Source: an uncultured Oscillospiraceae bacterium (GTDB taxonomy: Bacteria; Bacillota; Clostridia; Oscillospirales; Ruminococcaceae). Taken from it: 64,000 nucleotides of DNA. The position numbers were made by a program, and so were the translations under genes. The notes beneath the pieces were generated by a model. The model made no database searches. It had not been told where the DNA came from and saw nothing but the letters and a program-made list of their open reading frames with translations. Numbering within the stretch: position 1 is the first letter of the stretch; every line of letters begins with the position of its first letter. This document shows positions 19,056 through 27,020 of this stretch, piece by piece. The stretch covers positions 1-64,000 of the forward strand of contig CAJFOX010000011.1 in assembly GCA_904397845.1 (NCBI GenBank), written 5' to 3'.

Positions 19056-19913
19056 TTGTTTGGATATATCAGACCTTTTCAGCCGGAACTGCGAATGAAA
19101 GAATATGAAGCGTATAAATCCGTTTACTGCGGTCTCTGCAAAGAGCTGGGACGGCGATACGGCATTTTTGCCCGGTTCACATTAAGCTATGATTTTACTT
19201 TTCTAGCTATCCTTTCCATGGCCGTTCAAACAAATATGCCCGATTTTACGAAAATTCATTGTTTAATAAACCCCTTTAAGAAATGTTCCGCCTGTCGTCT
19301 GGACGGTGTTACCGACCGGATTGCTGCGCAAGAAATGATTACGCTGTACTATAAATGCCAGGATCAGCTGTCAGATGAAAATTGGGTAAAGAACCTACCG
19401 GTTCGCATTGTTCTTCCCTTTTTCCGTCATTGCTGGCGCAATGCCCGGCAGAAGGAAACTGCACATGATAATTGGATGGCTGAGATGATGCAGGCTCAAC
19501 AGCTGGCTGAGTCTCAGCAGGCAGGACCGGACCCGGCAGCGGAACCTACCGCCCGTTGTTTATCTCTTACCTGCGAAGCCTTATCAAATGACCCTGTTCA
19601 AAAGCGTGTTTTATCCCGATTCGGCTATCTTCTTGGGCGTTATGTCTATCTTTCGGACGCATTGGACGATTTGGAAAAAGACGAAAAGTTGCATCGTTTC
19701 AATCCCTTTTTACAACATTACAATGTTTCCGAATTAAAAAGTCTCTCCTATTCGCCTGTTGTAGAAAGCCTGAATGGCACGATCGCTGAATTGGAAAAGG
19801 CGTTTGTACTGTTAAAACTCAATGATTGGCAACCGGTTTTAGAAAATATCGTCTATTGGGGTCTGAAACAGTCTTTGCAGACTATTTTGCGCAAAAAGGA
19901 GAAAAATGCATGA
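19056..19913 (+). CDS. DUF5685-family protein
   Basis: A 285-residue protein of the DUF5685 family, whose members open with FGYIRPFQPEL...YKSVYCGLCKELG as here. It is Cys-rich in the first 90 residues (YCGLC, then HCLINPFKKCSAC), possibly a metal site, and helical later, with DALDDLEKD near residue 205 recalling prenyl-synthase-like helices. The start is TTG at 19056, preceded by GGATGGAG at 6 nt; the ATG at 19044 would sit inside that site. Its stop overlaps the next start as ATGA. Function unknown. Confidence 0.82.
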   Translation: MFGYIRPFQPELRMKEYEAYKSVYCGLCKELGRRYGIFARFTLSYDFTFLAILSMAVQTNMPDFTKIHCLINPFKKCSACRLDGVTDRIAAQEMITLYYKCQDQLSDENWVKNLPVRIVLPFFRHCWRNARQKETAHDNWMAEMMQAQQLAESQQAGPDPAAEPTARCLSLTCEALSNDPVQKRVLSRFGYLLGRYVYLSDALDDLEKDEKLHRFNPFLQHYNVSELKSLSYSPVVESLNGTIAELEKAFVLLKLNDWQPVLENIVYWGLKQSLQTILRKKEKNA

Positions 19914-20503
19914 CCGATCCTTATAAAGTATTAGGTATTTCCTCTTTTGCTTCGGACGAAGAGGTGAAAAAAGCATATCGTGATTTGGCACGGAAATACC
20001 ATCCGGATCATTATCAGAATGATCCTTTGTCCGATTTGGCGGAAGAAAAAATGAAAGAAATTACCGCCGCCTACGACCAAATTATGGACATGCGGCGCGG
20101 GAATGGAACCGGCGCGGCAAATGCTGCTTCTTCGGGGCAGTCCCAGTTTTCGGATATCCGGCGCATGATTAACAGCAATCGGATTGCTGAGGCCGAAGAA
20201 CTGCTCGACGGGGTCCCCCAGGCTTCACGTGACGCTGAATGGTACTTTTTGAAAGGCAGCATTTTCTATACCAGGGGATGGCTGGACGAAGCATATCGTC
20301 ACTTTAATCAGGCGGTTCAAATGAATCCCAATAACCAGGAATACCGTATGGCTCTGCAGCAGATGAGCTGGCAGCGCGCTCATGGTTCCAATCCCGGATC
20401 CATGCCTGCCGGCGGCATGTATTGCTCTCCGTGCAACTTCTGCACCTCTATGGTCTGCGCTGATTGTTGCTGCCAATGCATGGGAGGGCGCGGCTGCTGC
20501 TGA
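19910..20503 (+). CDS. J-domain protein with TPR-like middle and Cys-rich tail
   Basis: A 197-residue protein. Residues 1-60 are a J domain with the HPD tripeptide at 31-33 (KYHPDHYQ), so it should stimulate a DnaK-type chaperone. Residues about 90-160 hold a tetratricopeptide-like helical pair (WYFLKGSIFYTRGWLDEAYRHFNQ). The tail has nine Cys in under 30 residues, ending CCCQCMGGRGCC, without the spacing of the DnaJ zinc finger. It overlaps the upstream gene by 4 nt (ATGA). The client is not evident; the coupling points to a joint task with the DUF5685 protein. Confidence 0.88.
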   Translation: MTDPYKVLGISSFASDEEVKKAYRDLARKYHPDHYQNDPLSDLAEEKMKEITAAYDQIMDMRRGNGTGAANAASSGQSQFSDIRRMINSNRIAEAEELLDGVPQASRDAEWYFLKGSIFYTRGWLDEAYRHFNQAVQMNPNNQEYRMALQQMSWQRAHGSNPGSMPAGGMYCSPCNFCTSMVCADCCCQCMGGRGCC

Positions 20504-20537
20504 CCGCAGCAATAAACAAAATCTCGGGAGGGTCATT

Positions 20538-21080
20538 ATGCTCAAAAGAAGTTCCCAGGTAGCGTTAGGCGGCGTAGTGGCCTCCCTTTGTATTTTGCTG
20601 ATGCTGATGACTGGTTTTTTCCCTTTTTTAACTTATGCTGCTCCTGCGGCTGCCGGTTTCCTTCTGATTGCAGTAATTGTAGATTGCGGTTATCGTTGGG
20701 CCATGTTGGTTTATCTGGTGGTTGCGCTTCTTTCCATTTTTGTTGTGCCTGATAAGCAAGCTGCGATGATTTTTGTATTTCTTGGGTATTATCCCGTCGT
20801 AAAGGATTATCTGGATCATCATATGAAAAGCAAAGTCCTGCAATGGGTCATTAAGTTTATTATTTTCAATCTTTCCATTCTGGCTGCCTATGGTTTGATG
20901 ATCTATGTGTTCCAAATGCCGGATGTCATGACCGATATGGGAAGCTTGGGACGATTTACCGGTTTGGTAACACTATTGGCCGGCAATATTGTTTTTATTG
21001 TATTCGAACTGGCTCTAACCCGTATTTTTTATTTTTATCGTCATTTTTTCCGTCCTCACTTTTTGCGCAAGGTAAAATAA
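20538..21080 (+). CDS. Integral membrane protein, unknown function
   Basis: A 180-residue protein with about five hydrophobic segments starting at residue 8 (VALGGVVASLCILLMLMTG). It ends in an aromatic and basic tail (RIFYFYRHFFRPHFLRKVK) suited to the cytoplasmic face. Its size and opening resemble S-component-like proteins of Clostridia, but no substrate motif is visible. GGGAGGGT precedes the ATG at 20538. It lies 34 bp after the J-domain gene and is probably in that operon. Confidence 0.8.
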   Translation: MLKRSSQVALGGVVASLCILLMLMTGFFPFLTYAAPAAAGFLLIAVIVDCGYRWAMLVYLVVALLSIFVVPDKQAAMIFVFLGYYPVVKDYLDHHMKSKVLQWVIKFIIFNLSILAAYGLMIYVFQMPDVMTDMGSLGRFTGLVTLLAGNIVFIVFELALTRIFYFYRHFFRPHFLRKVK

Positions 21081-21176
21081 AAGAGGAATAAGGGAAAATT
21101 TGAAAGATTCGCCAAATTTCGACAGGTTTTTTCGCCAGGATTTGTTATCATTCTTTTGTCCCCAATACATTTTGTG

Positions 21177-21213
21177 AAAAAGCCGCCGCCCCGAAAATGG
21201 GCGGCGGCTTTTT
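21177..21213. terminator. Bidirectional terminator
   Basis: AGCCGCCGCCC and GGGCGGCGGCT form an 11-bp GC stem flanked by A and T runs, between the converging membrane-protein gene (+) and pflA (-). Confidence 0.9.
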
Positions 21214-21947
21214 CATCCGCTTTTCTGATTTGCGGACAATAGTTCATAAAAACGGTTGGCATATTCCTTACAGAAAGCATCTGTCGTTTCTGGCACTCGA
21301 TCCAATGGAAAAGGAAGTCCCATTCGATCATATTTTTCTTGACAAAGCTTTCGAAACGGCAAAAACTCAACCTTTTGCACACATTTTTTTCCGTTGAGCA
21401 GGCTGGCCAGCCGAATCAGATTTTCCCGAGAGTCTGTGATTCCCGGAACAACAACCTGACGAATCCAAACCGGCATTTTCTGCCGTTCCAGCAGGGAAAG
21501 AAAATCCATCGTTTTTTGCAAGGAACCGCCAATTTTTTTAGCATAATCCTGCTCAGTAGTCATTTTAATATCCAGCAATACCAGATCCGTCTCTTTTAGT
21601 AAAGGGATTAAGCTTGACAAGTCTGCCCCATGCCCGCTGGTGTCCAGCACGGTATGAATTCCGGATTCCCGGCACAAACGGAAAATGTCCGTAACAAACT
21701 CCGCCTGGAGCAGCGGCTCTCCGCCAGAAATGGTGATGCCTCCTGTTTCACCAAAATAAGGCCGATAGCGGCTCACCCTGCGAACAACTTCTTCTGCACT
21801 GAAAGAAATCCCCTTTGTCCTGTCCCAAGTATCAGGATTATGACAGTAAATGCAGCGCAGTGGGCATCCCTGTAAAAATACAACACAGCGGACTCCAGGA
21901 CCATCCAAGGTTCCCAACGATTCAAAGGAATGGACAAACCCGTTCAC
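21213..21947 (-). CDS. pflA: Pyruvate formate-lyase activating enzyme
   Basis: A 244-residue radical SAM enzyme. The CxxxCxxC cluster motif is CPLRCIYCHNPDTW near residue 30, followed by the SAM-binding ISGGEPLLQ near residue 78. It installs the glycyl radical in PflB using S-adenosylmethionine and reduced flavodoxin or ferredoxin. The start is GTG at 21947 with AGAGGTG upstream. It is 15 bp after pflB and shares its ZTP-riboswitch leader. Confidence 0.96.
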   Translation of the reverse strand: MNGFVHSFESLGTLDGPGVRCVVFLQGCPLRCIYCHNPDTWDRTKGISFSAEEVVRRVSRYRPYFGETGGITISGGEPLLQAEFVTDIFRLCRESGIHTVLDTSGHGADLSSLIPLLKETDLVLLDIKMTTEQDYAKKIGGSLQKTMDFLSLLERQKMPVWIRQVVVPGITDSRENLIRLASLLNGKKCVQKVEFLPFRKLCQEKYDRMGLPFPLDRVPETTDAFCKEYANRFYELLSANQKSG

Positions 21948-21962
21948 GCAATCACCTCTTGT

Positions 21963-24194
21963 CTACATCGCCTGATGGAAGGTCCGGCTGATGACCTCTT
22001 TTTGCTGTTCCTTTGAAAGGCGGTGGAAATTGACCGCATAGCCAGAAACGCGAATCGTCAAATTCGGATATTTCTGAGGATTCTCATATGCTTCCAGCAG
22101 TTTTTGCTTGTTTAACACATTGACGTTAATGTGATGAGCCCTCTGTGCGAAATAACCGTCTAAAATCCCCACCAAATTGGACACCTGCTCTTCTATCGTT
22201 TTCCCCAAAGTATCCGGCGTAATGGAGAAGGTATTGGAAATGCCATCCCGGCAGACTTCATAAGGCATTTTTGCAACTGAGTTGAGCGATGCCAGTGCTC
22301 CGTTTTGTTCCCGGTTGTGCATGGGATTGGCCCCCGGCGCAAACGGTTGCCCGCTCACACGTCCATCCGGTGTAGCACCAGTTTTTTTGCCATATACCAC
22401 GTTAGAGGTGATGGTCAAAACTGATAAAGTGTGCATTGCTCCCCGATAGGTCGGATTTCTCTTCAGCTGAGAGAAAACTTCCTCCAGCGCCGTCTTGGCG
22501 ATCTGGTCTACCCGATCGTCGTCATTTCCGTATTTGGGAAATTCTCCGGTCGTTTCAAATCCTTCGATTAAGCCATGTTCATCCCGCACGACCTTTACAT
22601 CAGCATAACGAATGGCGCTGAACGAGTCGGCCAACACAGAAAGGCCCGCCACTCCAAACGCCATAAAACGTTCTACATTCGTATCGTGCAGCGCCATCTG
22701 TGTCTTTTCATAGGCGTATTTGTCATGCATATAGTGGATAACATTCATGGTATTGACATATAACTTGCATAGCCATTCCAGATAGATACGCCATCTTCCT
22801 CGAACTGCTTCAAAATCCAGCGTTTCGCCGGCATAAGGCTCCATCTGCGGGCCAAGCTGAATGCCTGTCAGTTGATCCCGCCCCCCGTTAAGAGCCAGCA
22901 AAAGCAACTTTGGCAGATTGCAACGCGCACCAAAAAACTGCATCTGCTTTCCGATTTTCATGGCAGAAACACAGCAGGCAATCGCATAATCGTCTCCGTA
23001 GATCGGCCGCATCAAATCGTCGTTTTCGTATTGAACGGCATCCGTCTCAACCGATACGCGGGCACAATAGCGTTTAAACGCCTCCGGGAGCTTCTCCGAC
23101 CAAAGGATCGTCAGGTTTGGCTCCGGTGCAGTCCCCAGGTTATAAAGCGTATGCAGAAAACGGAACGAACTTTTTGTCACCAGTGGCTTTCCATTTTCCC
23201 CTACCCCACCGATACTTTCTGTAATCCACATGGGATCCCCGCCGAACAATTCATTGTACTCCGGTGTGCGCAAGTGACGAGCTGCACGAAGTTTCATAAT
23301 AAAATCGTCCACCAGCTCCTGTACGCCGGCTTCATTCAGCAGCCCCCGCTCCATATCGCGAGTAAAATAAATATCCAAAAACGTGCTGACACGCCCCAAG
23401 GACATCGCTGCGCCATTTTGCTCCTTAATGGCTCCCAAATAACCAAAGTACAGCCACTGAACCGCTTCTCTAGCATTCGCAGCCGGCTCGCTAATATCAT
23501 AACCGTACATGGAGGCCATCTCTTTTAGCTTTTGTAAAAAGGCGATTTGCTGAAACAGTTCTTCACTTTGGCGGATCGCATCCGCATCCATCACGCCAAA
23601 GGCAATATCCGCCTTGTCTTTTTTCTTTTCGTCTATCAGACGGTCAATGCCATAAAGTGCAACCCTGCGATAATCCCCGATGATGCGTCCTCTGCCATAA
23701 GCGTCGGGTAAGCCGGTAATGACACCGCATTTTCTGGCCTTACGCATTTCATCCGAATAGACACGGTAGACGCCGTCGTTGTGCGTAGTCCGGTAAGTGA
23801 ATTCCTGCTCCACTTTTTCGGACAGCTTGTACCCATATGCTTCACAGGCAGAGCGGGCCATTCGGATGCCGCCAAAAGGATTGACACCGCGGGTCAGCGG
23901 CTTTTCCGTTTGATATCCAACGATCAGTTCCAACTCTTTGTCCAAGTAGGCAGGCTGATAACTGGTCAGAGAAGAGACATGCTCGGTATCCACGTCTAAA
24001 ACGCCGCCTTTTTTCTGCTCCTGGCGAAGGAGTGCTTCAAATTTTGAAAATAATTTCCGGGTTCTTTCCGTAGGACCGGACAGAAAGCTTTCATCTCCGG
24101 TATAGGGCGTATAGTTATTCTGGATAAAACTACGCACATTAATGTGCTCTTTCCAGTCCTCTCCTGCAAATCCCAGCCAATTCTTATGATCCAT
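21963..24194 (-). CDS. pflB: Formate C-acetyltransferase (pyruvate formate-lyase)
   Basis: A 743-residue glycyl-radical enzyme that splits pyruvate with CoA into acetyl-CoA and formate. The adjacent catalytic cysteines are in [12 protein letters not shown], and the radical glycine is in the C-terminal RVSGYAV. The length matches true PFL, and [13 protein letters not shown] near residue 110 supports PFL over glycerol or choline lyases. ATG at 24194 follows AGGAGG by 7 nt; longer in-frame starts would enter the riboswitch. It heads pflB-pflA. Confidence 0.97.
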   Translation of the reverse strand: MDHKNWLGFAGEDWKEHINVRSFIQNNYTPYTGDESFLSGPTERTRKLFSKFEALLRQEQKKGGVLDVDTEHVSSLTSYQPAYLDKELELIVGYQTEKPLTRGVNPFGGIRMARSACEAYGYKLSEKVEQEFTYRTTHNDGVYRVYSDEMRKARKCGVITGLPDAYGRGRIIGDYRRVALYGIDRLIDEKKKDKADIAFGVMDADAIRQSEELFQQIAFLQKLKEMASMYGYDISEPAANAREAVQWLYFGYLGAIKEQNGAAMSLGRVSTFLDIYFTRDMERGLLNEAGVQELVDDFIMKLRAARHLRTPEYNELFGGDPMWITESIGGVGENGKPLVTKSSFRFLHTLYNLGTAPEPNLTILWSEKLPEAFKRYCARVSVETDAVQYENDDLMRPIYGDDYAIACCVSAMKIGKQMQFFGARCNLPKLLLLALNGGRDQLTGIQLGPQMEPYAGETLDFEAVRGRWRIYLEWLCKLYVNTMNVIHYMHDKYAYEKTQMALHDTNVERFMAFGVAGLSVLADSFSAIRYADVKVVRDEHGLIEGFETTGEFPKYGNDDDRVDQIAKTALEEVFSQLKRNPTYRGAMHTLSVLTITSNVVYGKKTGATPDGRVSGQPFAPGANPMHNREQNGALASLNSVAKMPYEVCRDGISNTFSITPDTLGKTIEEQVSNLVGILDGYFAQRAHHINVNVLNKQKLLEAYENPQKYPNLTIRVSGYAVNFHRLSKEQQKEVISRTFHQAM

Positions 24195-24250
24195 AAGCCT
24201 TCCTCCTCGGATGAATGTCAAAATACGATTATCCTTTTTAAGATTGCAGG

Positions 24251-24286
24251 GCAAAAGAAAAAGGGCAATCTTAAAAAAGATTGCCC
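24251..24286 (-). terminator. Riboswitch-linked terminator of pflBA
   Basis: On the minus strand GGGCAATCT (24286-24278) pairs with AGATTGCCC (24271-24263), followed by a T-rich run to 24251. The left arm overlaps the GGGC of the riboswitch pseudoknot, so ligand binding and termination exclude each other. Confidence 0.88.
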
Positions 24287-24350
24287 AGACGGTCGGCGAA
24301 AAATCCCCCATGCTCCCCCGTGGTTACCCACTCACCGTCAGTCACATGGT
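24281..24350 (-). promoter_or_regulatory. ZTP riboswitch (pfl motif)
   Basis: The minus strand shows CCATG/CATGG closing a P1-like stem around GTGACTGACGG, GTGGGTAACCAC and GGGGGAG. After a short linker come CCG and CTGGGC, the pseudoknot strand. This is the conserved pfl-motif arrangement that binds ZMP/ZTP, signals of low 10-formyl-THF, and switches genes on. Since PflB supplies formate for 10-formyl-THF, its position before pflB fits. Confidence 0.94.
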
Positions 24351-24366
24351 TGTTTGATTTGTCATC

Positions 24367-24395
24367 AGTATACTGGAACCTCCTGGTTCTGTCAA
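24367..24395 (-). promoter_or_regulatory. SigA-type promoter of pflBA with a palindromic spacer
   Basis: On the minus strand TTGACA (24395-24390), 17-bp spacer, TATACT (24372-24367). The spacer holds the inverted repeat GAACC-4-GGTTC (24376-24389), which could be an operator; the regulator is unknown. Confidence 0.82.
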
Positions 24396-24437
24396 GCGGA
24401 TCTCTCGCATTTGGGAAATACCGCTAAGAAATTTTCA

Positions 24438-24477
24438 CGAAAAGCGCCGGAATACGACGATTCCGACAGGCGCTTTA
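24438..24477 (-). terminator. Terminator of the apbE operon
   Basis: On the minus strand AAAGCGCC and GGCGCTTTT enclose a second short stem GGAAT/ATTCC. It begins at the stop codon of the 118-aa gene and ends in Ts. Confidence 0.8.
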
Positions 24478-24831
24478 AAAATGCAGCGGTCCGATTACAA
24501 GATAATTCCATCCCTGCCAGAAATATAATATTACAATTGCTTCGATTCCAATACTAATTGCCAGATCAATATAATCTTTTCGTTTGATTGCCCATCCAAA
24601 AAGCAACAACGGGATCAAAATTCCAACAATCCCCATTTTCTTGGAGAAATCCAACAGGGGGTTCATAATATATAAATTATAGGCATGGAATAATCCGGAA
24701 AAAAACTTTCCCATATCGTTATCCCCCATCAACCACCCTAAAACAAACATAATAAGCGGCAGTGCAAAGTAGATATACGCCATCCATTGCCAGCTTTTTT
24801 TCAAATCCAAAATACTCTTTTTCTGTTCCAT
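24475..24831 (-). CDS. Small membrane protein downstream of apbE
   Basis: A 118-residue protein with about four hydrophobic segments (residues about 17-36, 48-60, 66-82 and 88-110) and a charged N-terminus. No family was recognised. TAGGAGG lies just before its ATG, only 8 bp after the apbE stop, so it is co-expressed with the flavin transferase. It might anchor or help an extracytoplasmic flavoprotein, but nothing in the sequence shows this. Confidence 0.75.
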   Translation of the reverse strand: MEQKKSILDLKKSWQWMAYIYFALPLIMFVLGWLMGDNDMGKFFSGLFHAYNLYIMNPLLDFSKKMGIVGILIPLLLFGWAIKRKDYIDLAISIGIEAIVILYFWQGWNYLVIGPLHF

Positions 24832-24839
24832 TGCTCCTC

Positions 24840-25907
24840 CTAATTCAGTGCAGCGCCGCCATAATTTTTCGAATAGGCCAAATAGCCGTCGGTATAAGCG
24901 ACCGTATCATCCTGAAGAACCCATAAAGCTTCTGCGCCAGCTTCCTGTGCCGCTTTTTTCGCTTCTTCCAGCGGTAGGGTAAACAGCCAGGTTGAAAGCA
25001 GATCCGCTTCCCCGGAATCCTCAACAATAACAGTGACCGACTGATAATAATCTGCGGGATACAGGGTGGCCGGATCAATGATATGATGAACCTTTTTCCC
25101 ATTCACCAGATAGTAACGCTGGTAGTCGCCACTGGTTACAACCGATAAATCATTCAAATACAAAAAATCAATCGGTTCTGCGTTGGGATCTTCGGCAGTA
25201 TTGGGATTCATGATACTAATATTCCACTTGGAACGATCCGCATCAGCCGGTGCAGAAAAAGTCCTAATGTTTCCACCGCTGCTGATGCAGAAAGAGTCGA
25301 AACCCATGTCGAACAGTTCTTTTCCGACCTTTTCCGTTGTATATCCCTTTGCCAGCGCGCCGACATCCAAAGACATTCCTTTTTCTGTCAAAAAGACCGT
25401 TTTCGCTTCGCTATCCAGTTGCACTTTCTGCAAATCTGTCAGCAAATTAGCCTGCGCTAATTCCTCTTCGGGCGGAAGTGCCCCTTCAGAAGCATTTTCG
25501 AATTGTTCCCGATAATCATGCCATATCTCCAGAACTGGTCCCAGCGCAATATTAACCTGCCCATGGCTTTTTTCACACCATTCGATGCAACATTGCAAAA
25601 ACTCGAACAAATCATCTGATACTTCGACCGGAGCAACTCCTGCATTATCGTTGATCGTTTTGATATTTGTTACGCCATCATAAGACTCATAGCGATCAAA
25701 CAGCTGGTGAAAATACTGAAAACGTTCCTGCGTGTATTGGAGATAACGGTCGAAATCCCGTTCCTTTTGGACGTATCCAACAATCGTCACAACCGTGTCA
25801 AACGTTCCATAAAATTCCCCACGATACCGTTCATATCTCTGCGAGCCGCAGCCCGGCAACAAAAGAAAAAGCGCGCAGCATACAAGGAAAAGCAATCTTT
25901 TTTTCAT
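24840..25907 (-). CDS. apbE: FAD:protein FMN transferase (ApbE), lipoprotein
   Basis: A 355-residue exported lipoprotein: basic start, hydrophobic core and a lipobox ending in Cys at LLLPGC near residue 20. ApbE hallmarks are YGTFDTVVTI, DVGALAKGYTTEKV near residue 185, SSGGNIRTF and HHIIDPATLYP. It attaches FMN to Ser/Thr of partner proteins outside the membrane, using FAD and Mg. ATG at 25907 is the likely start (AGG about 10 nt upstream); an ATG 6 codons earlier is possible. It is divergent from a lipoprotein gene that may encode a partner. Confidence 0.92.
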   Translation of the reverse strand: MKKRLLFLVCCALFLLLPGCGSQRYERYRGEFYGTFDTVVTIVGYVQKERDFDRYLQYTQERFQYFHQLFDRYESYDGVTNIKTINDNAGVAPVEVSDDLFEFLQCCIEWCEKSHGQVNIALGPVLEIWHDYREQFENASEGALPPEEELAQANLLTDLQKVQLDSEAKTVFLTEKGMSLDVGALAKGYTTEKVGKELFDMGFDSFCISSGGNIRTFSAPADADRSKWNISIMNPNTAEDPNAEPIDFLYLNDLSVVTSGDYQRYYLVNGKKVHHIIDPATLYPADYYQSVTVIVEDSGEADLLSTWLFTLPLEEAKKAAQEAGAEALWVLQDDTVAYTDGYLAYSKNYGGAALN

Positions 25908-26006
25908 CGGTTCATACCTATTCAAATAAAATTAGAAATTGCAAGAAATTGCTCGTTTCGCTTGAATTCGACAAAATCTCCCATCCACACATCCGAATTC
26001 TTCTCT

Positions 26007-26034
26007 ATTATAGCAAAAATAAGGTAGGATGCAA
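26007..26034 (-). promoter_or_regulatory. SigA-type promoter of apbE
   Basis: On the minus strand TTGCAT (26034-26029), 16-bp spacer, TATAAT (26012-26007). Confidence 0.7.
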
Positions 26035-26059
26035 GCCAGTTCTTATGAAAAAAACCAAC

Positions 26060-26088
26060 TTGAATTTTGTGATCGTTTCGTGTATAAT
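26060..26088 (+). promoter_or_regulatory. SigA-type promoter of the lipoprotein gene
   Basis: TTGAAT (26060-26065), 17-bp spacer, TATAAT (26083-26088). The start point should be near 26095, at the foot of a long hairpin. Confidence 0.8.
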
Positions 26089-26096
26089 GAAAAACG

Positions 26097-26138
26097 TAGC
26101 ATTTCCAGTTTATAGTTGTGCATAAATTGGGAATGCTA
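26097..26138 (+). promoter_or_regulatory. 5'-terminal mRNA hairpin of the lipoprotein gene
   Basis: The 16-nt arms 26097-26112 and 26123-26138 pair along their length with two G-U pairs around a 10-nt loop. Because the predicted start point is about 2 nt before the first arm, the transcript would begin with this stem. Such hairpins protect mRNA from 5' decay; that role is inferred. Confidence 0.65.
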
Positions 26139-26189
26139 AATAAAAGAAAGTACTTGTTATTTTTCTGACAAGAAACTGGAGGTCTACAA

Positions 26190-26714
26190 ATGAAAAAGAT
26201 TATTGCTTTGACTCTGGCTCTGCTGATGTTGGCTGGCTGTGGCGCTACCACCGTAAAAACTGGTCTGGGTGCTATCACTACCGGTTCCGCTTCTGATGCT
26301 AATGACGATGCGGATGGTAAATTCCAGGCGAATGTAACCATCTGTGCTGCTACTTTCGACGCTAATGGTAAAATCCTGGGCGTATCTTTTGATGCGATTC
26401 AGCCGGCAGTAACCTATGATGCTGAAGGTAAAGTTGTCACCGTCAGCGAAGAGCAGAAAACCAAAAAAGAGCTGGGTGACGAGTACGGTATGAGAGACTA
26501 TTCCGACATTGGTAAAGAAGTTGGCGAGCAGATGGTAGCTCTCGAGGATTACCTGAAAGGTAAAACTGCCGATGAAGCCATTAATACCCCCACCAAACAA
26601 AGAGATGAAGAGCATACTCGTGTACCGAATGTTGCGGATTTGGAAAGCAGCTGCACCATCGATATTGGTTCCTTCCTGGATTGCCTGAAAAAGGCCTATG
26701 ATAACGCGAAATAA
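26190..26714 (+). CDS. Abundant surface lipoprotein, unknown function
   Basis: A 174-residue lipoprotein: signal peptide MKKIIALTLALLMLAGC with the lipobox Cys at 17. The body has a beta-rich part (residues 40-85, GKFQANVTICAATFDANGK) reminiscent of FMN_bind-type folds, then an acidic helical part and the ending SSCTIDIGSFLDCLKKAY. No clear D-x-S/T-G-A-S/T flavinylation motif is seen. Synonymous codons are unusually uniform (many GGT, GCT, AAA, CTG), and with the strong promoter, TGGAGG site and terminator this suggests high expression. It is divergent from apbE. Confidence 0.82.
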   Translation: MKKIIALTLALLMLAGCGATTVKTGLGAITTGSASDANDDADGKFQANVTICAATFDANGKILGVSFDAIQPAVTYDAEGKVVTVSEEQKTKKELGDEYGMRDYSDIGKEVGEQMVALEDYLKGKTADEAINTPTKQRDEEHTRVPNVADLESSCTIDIGSFLDCLKKAYDNAK

Positions 26715-26760
26715 TTGGTTTCTGGGGTTATCTTTTAGCACAACCACTCGTTTGAGTGCA

Positions 26761-26797
26761 AAAAAACAGGGCTGATCAAACAGCCCTGTTTTTTTAT
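26761..26797 (+). terminator. Strong terminator of the lipoprotein gene
   Basis: AAAAACAGGGCTG and CAGCCCTGTTTTT form a perfect 13-bp stem, followed by more Ts. Confidence 0.92.
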
Positions 26798-26976
26798 ACT
26801 TCAAACTCTTTTCCCCACCTAGAGAAAATAACACCAAAAACTAATTGATAGATTCATTCATAAAAGCCAAGTACAACTGAAATTTTAAAAAGGGAAATGA
26901 AATACACTGTGGGGTTCATGTCTATGAGAATAATCCACTATTTCTCCTTACTGTCAAACCAAACCTTTCCGCTAAT

Positions 26977-27016
26977 GAAAAACAAAGACCTGCAGATTGT
27001 TCTGCAGGTCTTTGTT
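26977..27016 (-). terminator. Terminator of the oad operon
   Basis: Perfect 16-bp arms 26981-26996 and 27001-27016 around a 4-nt loop, with Ts after the stem on the minus strand. The rest of the 300-bp gap 26798-26976 shows no gene. Confidence 0.85.
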
Positions 27017-27020
27017 GGAT

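Noticed and set aside
22872..23528. A long plus-strand frame inside pflB
   Set aside because: It is antisense to a fully conserved PFL; no ribosome site and no recognisable protein.
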